NCBI RefSeq assembly: GCF_915070105.1
Contig: NZ_CAJZFJ010000042.1
Coordinates: forward strand, 1 to 19,854
Origin: an uncultured Porphyromonas sp.
Lineage (GTDB): Bacteria > Bacteroidota > Bacteroidia > Bacteroidales > Porphyromonadaceae
Length of the DNA stretch: 19,854 nt
Direction: 5' to 3'
Below, one piece after another: positions 7,946-14,362 of this stretch. Positions within the stretch are counted from its first letter, which is position 1; every line of letters begins with the position of its first letter. The notes beneath the pieces were generated by a model. It saw only the letters and a list, made by a program, of their open reading frames with translations, ran no database searches and was not told the DNA's origin. The translations under genes and the position numbers were made by a program.

Positions 7946-7994
7946 AGAGGGTATTAAGCAAGCTCTCACAAGTAAAGAGTACTCAATACCCTCT
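7946..7994 (-). other. stem-loop between precursor 2 and GLPGLI copy 3
   Basis: Perfect 10-bp arms (7946-7955 and 7985-7994) enclose a 29-nt loop containing GAGTACTC. It lies between the precursor 2 stop and the GLPGLI copy 3 start. It occupies the same position as the hairpin after precursor 1 but has a different sequence. Confidence 0.5.
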
Positions 7995-8006
7995 CTCATT
8001 TGAAAG

Positions 8007-8243
8007 CTAATGTTTGCGCTTACCTTCCACTACAACAGTTCCCAACTCGATATAGTCAGGCTTTACTGATGAGTAGCAATGCTTGGCGTTAGCACAACCA
8101 TTATCATGAGTAGATGCCCCTCCACTGTATTCATAGTAGCAACCGCAGCTACAGCATGGTGAACCACCTTTAAGCCCCTTCATTTGGCGTTGAGCGAGGG
8201 CATCATCTGAGAGCTTATTTAGCTTGATTTTCTTCAGCTCCAT
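8007..8243 (-). CDS. GG-leader peptide precursor 2 (TIGR04149-like RiPP precursor)
   Basis: This 78-residue peptide starts MELKKIKLNKLSDDALAQ and has Gly-Gly at 26-27 (GLKGG), nearly the same leader as precursor 1. The putative core (28-78) is cysteine-rich: C30, C31, C33, C35, C50 and C56. It contains GGASTHDN (41-48), the shared core motif. The tail YIELGTVVVEGKRKH is absent from precursor 1 and resembles the TonB-box/junction sequence of TonB-dependent receptors. It lies 213 bp after the outer-membrane protein gene and 79 bp before GLPGLI copy 3. Family assignment is by leader motif. No modification enzyme is visible here, so a maturase encoded elsewhere, or no modification at all, are both possible. 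Confidence 0.84.
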   Translation of the reverse strand: MELKKIKLNKLSDDALAQRQMKGLKGGSPCCSCGCYYEYSGGASTHDNGCANAKHCYSSVKPDYIELGTVVVEGKRKH

Positions 8244-8404
8244 ATTCTATACATGTTTGATGGAGTTATTCTGTTTGAGTTTTAGCATTGTTGTACGGGA
8301 AGAGTAACTCTCTCCTCCAGCCCCTTGCCAAGAAACAACGCTCCGAACTTGACAAGGGCAATAGGCCTAGGTTCGTCTTGCAGAGATAGTGAATGTCGGT
8401 CTTC
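8241..8404 (-). repeat. conserved leader repeat, copy B, upstream of precursor 2
   Basis: This is the direct counterpart of 6715-6878. It carries the same minus-strand stem-loop at 8322-8358, with unchanged stem arms and a changed loop. The longest perfect match between copies is about 36 nt around the hairpin. It fills most of the 213-bp gap between the outer-membrane protein stop and precursor 2. No TAnnTTTG promoter was found in it. Confidence 0.75.
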
Positions 8405-8456
8405 ATATGTTGGGAGTGTTTGTTATCGGTTTGATTGCTTCGGGTTATTCGGTGGA

Positions 8457-11105
8457 TTAGAACAGCTTGAGTCGAGCCTTGAGCATGATGGCCGAGGGAC
8501 GAATGTCGTAGTAGCTGTATGAGGCAGTGAGGTCGCTGATCGAGGCTGTGCTGTAGAGACGAGCGTCTAGGATGTTCGTCCAGTCAAGGGATAGGCGTAC
8601 CTTCTTCCATGTGTAGGATAGTCCGAGGTCGGCGAGCGTGAAGTGTCTCCCCTTGGTCACGGCATCGTTGTAGTAGTGCTCGGCGGTGAGCTTGATCGCT
8701 ACATCCTTCAGGACATTCACGTACGAGATGACCTTGTGACTGAGGTTCTGGATTGGGGTAAACCAAGCTGTCCCTTCACGGCGACTACGATGCAGTCCCC
8801 ACGAGATATTATACTCCATGCTGAGCCATTCGATAGGCTTGAGGGTACATTTAGCGCTCGCACTGATCCACTGGCTCGTATAGCCGAGGAGCTTGCCTTG
8901 GAGGTAGCTCTTACCCTCGCTCTGGCCTAGGGCTGCATCCCCAGACACCGAGAGGGAAATCCAGTCATAGCCCTTGCTGAAGCGAGCGTTAGCCGAATAG
9001 CTCTGTCCCGAATGGGGGAGAGGCAATCGCTCCACGACCGAGAGCGGGGTCTCGATCTTCACCGAGCTGATCGCATCGCTATGATAGTAGCTGTAGTTCA
9101 CCCCTCCACCTAGGAAGAGCATGGAGAAGATATCCTTGTAGGCGAGACTGAGACCAGCATTTGTCATAAGGGAGCTGAACTGCCGCATCTCGTTGCGTGT
9201 CAAGCTACGGTAGCTGCGCATGATATAGCCCGAATAGAGTGAACTAAGAGTAGGCTGAGTGCGGGACATAGAGCCGTTGAGCGTGATGGTGAAGTCCGGG
9301 GAAATCTGGTAGCTTAACCAGCCTCTGGGCTCAAAGTACAGCTTCCCCTCGGATAGTCTGTCCTTAGGACGAAACTCATCCTGCATCAGCGTGTGGTAGT
9401 AGAAGAGCGGTAGTACCGCAGATAGCTTAAAGGTCTCAGACTTGTAGCTCAACTCATGTCCTAGTCCAGCACCAAGACGAGTGAAGCTAATCCCGTTGTG
9501 CATCTCCCGAGAAGATAAGGGGTGATAAGCGCCAAATAGGCTTGTCGTCCCGAGCTCGGTATCCAGAGCCTGATGCTGGGCATGTAGGAAGAGGGTGGGA
9601 TTGACGCTTATCCTACCGATATGCCAGGCTGAGAGGAGGGAGAACTGAGCCACGCTGAGGAAGGCCTTGTGCCGTACGTCCTGCGAGAGTTCGGCGTAGG
9701 GTATGCCCGCATTGAGCCGAGGAGCATAGAGCCCTGGCTGGATACGTAGGCGATGGGGAGTGGTAGCCACAGCATTGCGCCAGTGGATCTCTACCCCTCG
9801 GCCCCCCTCACCCGAGCGTACCCAATGGGAGGTATTCATCGCAGAGAAGTATCGCTGGCGCATCTGTTGCTCTAGCTCCTCGCTGGTAGATACCATGCCG
9901 TTCTCTTGCTCCCAAGAGGCCTTTAGCTCTAGGAGATTGTTGAAGTAGAGTTGATCCTTATTGATGTTGTAGCGTAGCTCGCTCTCTAGCTGATTGATCT
10001 TGCTACGGTTGCGTAGATCCTCACGGATGATCTGTGTACCCTCGGGTAGGAAGTAGCTTGTCTGGGAGGAGCCGTGTGCCTGCTCTCGGTCGTGGAAGAA
10101 GATAAGGTTGGCATTGAGTTCCGCCTCGTTCTTCAGTTTATAAAGGTTATTGGCGGTGAAGGCATGGGTGTCGTTGTGGTAGTAGCGGGGGCGATAGATG
10201 TCGGGACTGGTGGGATACTGCAGGGAGGTCATCGTGAGGCTGGGTAGGGGAGAGGTGGCAGTGAAGGAGCGCAGCTCGTTCTGTACGTCTTGACCATTAT
10301 CGTTGCTCTTACCGGTGAGGATATGCTGTCGGCGCTTGGCGAAGTATAGCCCTACTAGCTCCTCGTTGCGCCTTATCTGAGTGTCATAGCCTAGACCCAG
10401 CTGCGCCGTCAGGCTGAAGGTACCCTTGATTTCGTCCTTGAGCTTGAGGTTAATAGCCGCTTGGTCACTGGGTCTAGCCTTATCTAGGGCTTTGACGGGC
10501 TGGTGGTTCTCTAGGACCTGCACTGTGGCGACGTCCTTGGCGGAGATGTTGTTGGTAGCGATGCCATAGCGTCCCTGCAGGGCATCCATCCCCTCGATGT
10601 AGAACTTATTGATCGGCTTGCCCTGATACTTGATGAGTCCTTCTAGGGTGACCTCTATACCGGGGAGCTTGCGAAGGACATCGGCGATCACGACGTCATT
10701 CTTGTCGATGAAGGAGCCTACGGAGTAATTGATTGTATCCTTCTGTCCCCAGATCTTGCGCGCCTTGATGTGCACCTCCTTTAGGACAATGCGTGATTCC
10801 TTGACCTTGAAGTCGCAGGTCTGGCTCATGTTCTGTATCCTCTTGTCCGTACGCTCGATCTCCATACTAGCCGCACTGAGGATGAGCTGGGAATGGGGGC
10901 TACTTATGCTCAGCCGATAGCTCCCGGAAGCATCTGTGAAGGTGTAGGCGAGGATGGCGCTGTCCGTCGGGGCGAGGGCTAGCACTCGGACATACTCGAT
11001 CGCTGTCCCTTGGTGGTTACGTACATGTCCGGTGATGATGCTCTGCGCCCAAGACGAGTGCAGTGCCAGTAGGGCGCAGAGGAGGAGTAGGTGGAGTCGC
11101 TTCAT
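8457..11105 (-). CDS. TonB-receptor-like outer membrane beta-barrel protein
   Basis: This 882-residue protein has a signal peptide (about 1-20, ending SSWA-Q), then a carboxypeptidase-regulatory-like beta-sandwich (about 22-110: ITGHVRNHQGTAIEYVRV through SRIVLKEVHI). A plug-like domain (about 125-235) contains the characteristic DVLRKLPGIEV and KPINKFYIEGMD. The rest is rich in alternating beta-strand and aromatic residues and ends in Phe (ARLKLF), as outer-membrane barrels do. It is the first gene of the minus-strand locus and is followed by the two GG-leader precursors and three GLPGLI genes. No susD-like partner is present, arguing against ordinary glycan import. It could be the export, uptake or immunity route for the peptides, but the substrate is not visible from sequence. 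Similar proteins are often labelled TonB-dependent receptor or carboxypeptidase-like regulatory domain protein. Confidence 0.85.
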   Translation of the reverse strand: MKRLHLLLLCALLALHSSWAQSIITGHVRNHQGTAIEYVRVLALAPTDSAILAYTFTDASGSYRLSISSPHSQLILSAASMEIERTDKRIQNMSQTCDFKVKESRIVLKEVHIKARKIWGQKDTINYSVGSFIDKNDVVIADVLRKLPGIEVTLEGLIKYQGKPINKFYIEGMDALQGRYGIATNNISAKDVATVQVLENHQPVKALDKARPSDQAAINLKLKDEIKGTFSLTAQLGLGYDTQIRRNEELVGLYFAKRRQHILTGKSNDNGQDVQNELRSFTATSPLPSLTMTSLQYPTSPDIYRPRYYHNDTHAFTANNLYKLKNEAELNANLIFFHDREQAHGSSQTSYFLPEGTQIIREDLRNRSKINQLESELRYNINKDQLYFNNLLELKASWEQENGMVSTSEELEQQMRQRYFSAMNTSHWVRSGEGGRGVEIHWRNAVATTPHRLRIQPGLYAPRLNAGIPYAELSQDVRHKAFLSVAQFSLLSAWHIGRISVNPTLFLHAQHQALDTELGTTSLFGAYHPLSSREMHNGISFTRLGAGLGHELSYKSETFKLSAVLPLFYYHTLMQDEFRPKDRLSEGKLYFEPRGWLSYQISPDFTITLNGSMSRTQPTLSSLYSGYIMRSYRSLTRNEMRQFSSLMTNAGLSLAYKDIFSMLFLGGGVNYSYYHSDAISSVKIETPLSVVERLPLPHSGQSYSANARFSKGYDWISLSVSGDAALGQSEGKSYLQGKLLGYTSQWISASAKCTLKPIEWLSMEYNISWGLHRSRREGTAWFTPIQNLSHKVISYVNVLKDVAIKLTAEHYYNDAVTKGRHFTLADLGLSYTWKKVRLSLDWTNILDARLYSTASISDLTASYSYYDIRPSAIMLKARLKLF

Positions 11106-11396
11106 GATGGTATCATATCGTGTAGTATTCGGCTGTTGGTGCTTAGCAAAGCATAGGACAGCGCTATATATCTAAGCTGTGGAGGAGGTGTAGATTGGCT
11201 ATTGACATTAAGGGGACTCCTTGTAGTGATGGGGTATTCATAGTCGTGAGTGCTCATTCCCCGAGATCAAAGTGTCGAGAGAAACTCTCAAGGGGGGCTA
11301 TATGTACATCTACTCATCTAGTGATATCTTCATCTATGGCAATGCCGTGTCTCTTCTTTGTGCTAGCCATGATCTATCCACTCATGACCTATGGGG

Positions 11397-11427
11397 CAAA
11401 TGTAGAATATTCCCTTTGCATTTCCAA
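11397..11427 (-). promoter_or_regulatory. promoter for the outer-membrane protein / RiPP / GLPGLI locus
   Basis: On the minus strand, TTG (11425-11427) is followed after 20 nt by TACATTTG (11397-11404), a full match to the Bacteroidetes -33/-7 pattern. Transcription would start near 11391, giving a 5' leader of about 285 nt before ATG 11105. No equally good site was found before either precursor gene, which favours one long operon. Confidence 0.5.
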
Positions 11428-11644
11428 GCTCCCCTCGCGCGCGTGTACCTTTAATATATATAGGATGGCTCTCGTGTAGGGTGTTCTGAGCGTCTCTATG
11501 GGTTTTCTTCTCTAGCTCCGTCTATAGGGTCTCTCTTTTCTCTGACTAGGAGTAGGTCGGGAAGTACCTAAATCGGCTACGTTATGGCTAGGATGTAGAG
11601 CCCATTCTGAGGGCGTTTCAGAGGACTAGTAATGAGCCCTAGGA

Positions 11645-11707
11645 TGGACTCGGTATGTTCGCCTCCATCACCTTACATAGGTGACGAGTGCGATCATACC
11701 AAGTCCA
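11645..11707. other. 63-nt two-level hairpin
   Basis: Outer arms 11645-11662 and 11690-11707 pair over 18 bp with two mismatches. Inside, TCACCT (11668-11673) and AGGTGA (11679-11684) form a second stem with a TACAT loop, flanked by CTC/GAG. It lies away from any gene start or stop and has no T-tail, so it does not look like a simple terminator. A structured RNA or palindromic mobile remnant is possible. Confidence 0.5.
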
Positions 11708-11940
11708 CTATCCCGCTCTCGGTATGTCCTCCAGAGCCCTCTTGATATGCCGGATGTAGAGGTGATGATTAAGTCTGCTTAGAGCTGTCTTTCTCACCTG
11801 CGAGGCTCTCCCTCTCTTTCGTACTTTAGGGGAGCTTTATCTCTAGGAGGGGCTTAGCCACATCTTCTGAGGCCTCTAGGCGTTAGCTCCGAGGAATACA
11901 CGCACATGGGCTCTACGAGAGGGATACTTAGGACGATGCA

Positions 11941-12006
11941 GTGTACACGTGTGTATACAGTTGTGTACACGCAGGTACACTGTAGTGTACACACGTGTAC
12001 ACAACT
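11941..12006. repeat. array of six GTGTACAC-type palindromes in three 22-bp units
   Basis: Palindromic 8-mers start at 11941, 11951, 11963, 11973, 11985 and 11995, with alternating 10- and 12-bp spacing. Four are exact GTGTACAC; two are variants (GTGTATAC, AGGTACAC). Together they form three direct 22-bp units. The outer 18-mers (11941-11958 and 11985-12002) are also inverted repeats of each other with one mismatch. Near-helical phasing suggests cooperative binding of a dimeric regulator or initiator. It is 350 bp before rplM and about 530 bp upstream of the predicted minus-strand start site. Confidence 0.8.
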
Positions 12007-12136
12007 CCGTTCTTAGTTAGTAGTCGTGCGCTCGATCGGGATACTCTTTGGCTACAGATCTCTTCTATCTCGAGGGCGTACACCTCGACTACTTAGCCTC
12101 CAGTCTCTAGAGCGTCTAAGGGTCTTCTCTGGGTGG

Positions 12137-12168
12137 TTTGTCTAGTTGCTTGTTTTTTTGTACTTTTG
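12137..12168 (+). promoter_or_regulatory. promoter for the rplM-rpsI operon
   Basis: TTTG (12137-12140), a 20-nt spacer and TACTTTTG (12161-12168) match the Bacteroidetes -33 and -7 elements. Transcription would start near 12174, leaving a leader of about 180 nt before rplM. Confidence 0.65.
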
Positions 12169-12173
12169 TGCGC

Positions 12174-12354
12174 TGTTTATCAAATAGTATCGCTTGCGAG
12201 CTGAGGGATCGACAGAGTCTTATCGCCCAGTACTGGGAGAGTAATGTGTGATGTGTCTGTGTCCAACTCGTTATGACGCACCACGTGACAAGGCAAAGTC
12301 AGTTCATAAAGACTCGCATTTCGTCTAATTTAACTTAACAACAAGACAGAAGGA
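12174..12354 (+). promoter_or_regulatory. long rplM 5' leader, candidate L13 autoregulatory RNA
   Basis: The leader contains the perfect palindrome CCCAGTACTGGG (12226-12237), partly enclosed by possible GACAGA/TCTGTGTC pairing. A second possible stem, AGTC/GACT, lies nearer the start codon. Ribosomal-protein leaders with feedback control are known for many operons. That this is one is inferred from its length and position only. Confidence 0.35.
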
Positions 12355-12810
12355 ATGGACACTTTAAGTTTCAAGACCGTTTCTGCGAACAGGGCTACCG
12401 TCACCAAGGAGTGGGTCGTCGTGGATGTCGCTGGTCTGAGCTTGGGCCGTGCATGCTCCAAGATCGCCAAGCTACTCCGTGGCAAGTACAAGCCCAACTT
12501 CACGCCTCACGTAGACTGTGGGGATAACGTGATCGTAATCAACGCAGACAAGGTAGTCCTCACTGGTAGAAAGTGGGACGACCGAGTTTATCTCAAGTTC
12601 TCTGGCTACCCAGGTGGGCAGCGTCAGTTCAGCCCCCGCTTCCTGCAGGCTAAGGGCTCTGATCGCCTCTTCCGCAAGGTGGTCAAGGGCATGCTACCTA
12701 AGAACCGCCTCGGCGCAGCTATCCTAGGTAACCTCTACGTATATGATGGGGCAGAGCACAAGCACGAAGCTCAGCAGCCACGTCTCATCGATCTCAACAC
12801 GCTTAAGTAG
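12355..12810 (+). CDS. rplM: 50S ribosomal protein L13
   Basis: L13 is an early-assembly protein of the large ribosomal subunit that contacts 23S rRNA. The 151-residue product is normal in length and shows family blocks: WVVVDVAGLSLGRACSKIA, HVDCGDNVIVINADKV, SGYPGGQRQ and VKGMLPKNRLG. The start ATG 12355 follows AAGGA too closely for a standard Shine-Dalgarno site. It is followed 15 bp later by rpsI, the almost universal bacterial partner, so the two are one operon. Confidence 0.97.
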   Translation: MDTLSFKTVSANRATVTKEWVVVDVAGLSLGRACSKIAKLLRGKYKPNFTPHVDCGDNVIVINADKVVLTGRKWDDRVYLKFSGYPGGQRQFSPRFLQAKGSDRLFRKVVKGMLPKNRLGAAILGNLYVYDGAEHKHEAQQPRLIDLNTLK

Positions 12811-12825
12811 TAACGATAAGGACTC

Positions 12826-13212
12826 ATGGAATTGATCAATGCCATTGGCCGTCGTAAGGCCGCAGTAGCGCGCGTGTATGTATCCGCAGGTAGCGGGAAG
12901 ATCACGATCAACAAGCGTGATATCTCTGTCTACTTCCCCTCTTCCATCCTACAGTATATCGTCCGTCAACCACTGGCGACGCTGGATGCAGTAGAGAAGT
13001 ACGACATCAAGATCAACCTCAAGGGAGGTGGGTTCAAGGGTCAGAGCGAAGCTGCTCGCCTTGCTATCGCACGTGCCCTCGTCAAGATCAACGAAGAAGA
13101 CAAGTCAGCCCTCCGTGCAGAAGGCTTCCTCACCCGCGACTCTCGTGTCGTCGAGCGTAAGAAGCCAGGTCGCCCCAAGGCTCGCAAGCGCTTCCAGTTC
13201 AGCAAGCGTTAA
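12826..13212 (+). CDS. rpsI: 30S ribosomal protein S9
   Basis: S9 is a small-subunit head protein whose basic C-terminal tail reaches the P-site tRNA. The 128-residue product has the N-terminal GRRKAAVARVYV, the central GGGFKGQSEAARLAIARALV and the diagnostic end RPKARKRFQFSKR. AAGGAC lies before the ATG. It is cotranscribed with rplM. Confidence 0.97.
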   Translation: MELINAIGRRKAAVARVYVSAGSGKITINKRDISVYFPSSILQYIVRQPLATLDAVEKYDIKINLKGGGFKGQSEAARLAIARALVKINEEDKSALRAEGFLTRDSRVVERKKPGRPKARKRFQFSKR

Positions 13213-13220
13213 TATTCCTA

Positions 13221-13241
13221 CTCAGGCTCTGGTGGCCTGAG
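13221..13241 (+). terminator. hairpin just after rpsI
   Basis: Arms CTCAGGC (13221-13227) and GCCTGAG (13235-13241) form a perfect 7-bp stem, 8 bp after the rpsI stop. There is no T-run. It may be a weak terminator or a 3' end protector. Confidence 0.4.
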
Positions 13242-13267
13242 GGATGTTATCTCGCGTTTAGTATCTA

Positions 13268-13328
13268 AACTGCCTAGAGCTACAGCTGTCCTCCCCCAAG
13301 CGTGGGAGCCCTGTCCTACCAGGCAGTT
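13268..13328 (+). promoter_or_regulatory. structured rpsI-rpsB spacer, candidate S2 leader
   Basis: Perfect 8-bp arms AACTGCCT (13268-13275) and AGGCAGTT (13321-13328) enclose inner pairing (CTCCC with GGGAG) and the palindrome ACAGCTGT, giving a compact structure 40 nt before the rpsB start. It could be an S2-responsive leader or an RNA-processing site. No exact TAnnTTTG promoter was found in the spacer, so rpsB may be read through from rplM. Confidence 0.4.
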
Positions 13329-13368
13329 GAAAGTAATCCAGTTACATTTATAGAACGTAAACGAAATC

Positions 13369-14193
13369 ATGTCAAGAGTTTCATTTGACCAACTCATAGA
13401 GGCTGGTGCACACTTCGGGCACCTCACTCGTAAGTGGAACGCAGGTATGGCTCCATATATCTTCATGGAGCGTAACGGTATCCACATCATCGACCTTCAC
13501 AAGACTGTTGTAAAGGTAGACGAAGCAGCAGAAATCGCTAAGGCTATGGCTAAGGGCGGCAAGAAGATCCTCTTCGTTGCCACCAAGAAGCAGCTCAAGG
13601 GCGCAGTAGCCGAGCTCGCTAAGGCTGTAGGTATGCCCTACGTCACCGAGCGTTGGCCAGGCGGTATGCTCACGAACTTCGCTACGATCCGCAAGGCCGT
13701 AAAGAAGATGAGCGACATCGACAAGATGACTGCTGACGGTACATTTGATAATCTATCCAAGCGTGAGAAGCTTCAGATCTCACGTCAGCGTGCTAAGCTC
13801 GAGCTTACCCTCGGCTCTATCGCTGACATGAAGCGTCTGCCCTCTGCTCTCTTCGTCGTAGACGTACTCAAGGAGCACATCGCAGTAGCTGAAGCAAAGC
13901 GCCTAGGTATCCCTGTCTTCGCTATTGTGGACACCAATAGCGATCCTACCCCCGTAGACTACATCATCCCAGCCAACGACGACTCCACCGCTGCTGTAGA
14001 GGTCATCATCTCTGCCGTATGCGCTGCGATCTCCGAAGGCCTACAGGAACGTAAGGCTGAGGGTAAGGGCGACGACAAGGACGAGAACGAAGAGGGCGCA
14101 AAGCGCATCGAGCACGGACGCTCACGCAACGGCGGTGCTCGCCGTCCTCGCAAGGCTGTAGCTACCCCTGCTGAGACAACAGAGGAAGCCTAA
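13369..14193 (+). CDS. rpsB: 30S ribosomal protein S2
   Basis: S2 binds the small-subunit body late in assembly and helps recruit S1 and mRNA. The 274-residue product has the N-terminal IEAGAHFGHLTRKWN, the conserved IHIIDLHKT, TERWPGGMLTNF and VDTNSDP blocks. A low-complexity charged C-terminal tail (about 225-274, rich in Glu, Asp, Lys and Arg) makes it longer than the E. coli protein; such tails occur in Bacteroidetes. The 156-bp structured spacer before it and its pairing with tsf match the common rpsB-tsf arrangement. Confidence 0.97.
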   Translation: MSRVSFDQLIEAGAHFGHLTRKWNAGMAPYIFMERNGIHIIDLHKTVVKVDEAAEIAKAMAKGGKKILFVATKKQLKGAVAELAKAVGMPYVTERWPGGMLTNFATIRKAVKKMSDIDKMTADGTFDNLSKREKLQISRQRAKLELTLGSIADMKRLPSALFVVDVLKEHIAVAEAKRLGIPVFAIVDTNSDPTPVDYIIPANDDSTAAVEVIISAVCAAISEGLQERKAEGKGDDKDENEEGAKRIEHGRSRNGGARRPRKAVATPAETTEEA

Positions 14194-14200
14194 AAGCCCC

Positions 14201-14302
14201 TCTCCCCTGACCTCATCCTCTACAGATGAGACTACCCTAGGGGAGAAGCCGACAGCATCTATAAGAGACGAGGATGAGTGAGCGCAATGCCGCTCATCCT
14301 CG
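14201..14302 (+). promoter_or_regulatory. competing hairpins in the rpsB-tsf spacer
   Basis: Hairpin 1 uses TCTCCCCT (14201-14208) with AGGGGAGA (14239-14246) and an inner CTCATC/GATGAG stem. Hairpin 2 uses CGAGGATGAG (14269-14278) with CTCATCCTCG (14293-14302), a perfect 10-bp stem. CTCATCCTC at 14212-14220 can instead pair with GAGGATGAG at 14270-14278, which would break both. This is an attenuator-like layout between rpsB and tsf; there is no T-run. Confidence 0.45.
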
Positions 14303-14362
14303 CACCTTATCGATACTGCCACAAGAGACTAAAGTCAAACACAATTCAAGCTATACAATACA

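Larger units (their letters stand above)
11106..12354. other. 1.25-kb intergenic region with no convincing gene
   Basis: The region lies between divergent genes: the outer-membrane protein (-) and rplM (+). Only short open frames occur. The longest, 11195-11479 (+, 94 codons), has no recognisable domain and no signal. The stretch holds a minus-strand promoter (11397-11427), a 63-nt hairpin (11645-11707), a palindrome array (11941-12006) and the rplM promoter (12137-12168). I see no tRNA or other known RNA gene and no insertion-sequence ends. It is unusually long for this compact neighbourhood, so a decayed gene or a non-coding RNA is possible. Confidence 0.6.

Noticed and set aside
11195..11479. 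94-codon plus-strand open frame in the intergenic region
   Set aside because: No recognisable motif or upstream promoter, overlaps a predicted minus-strand promoter, and composition looks non-coding.
11941..12006. CRISPR array or replication origin
   Set aside because: Units are 22 bp with no unique spacers, and there are no cas genes. No DnaA-box cluster (TTATCCACA-like) or dnaA gene is present, so an origin is not supported.
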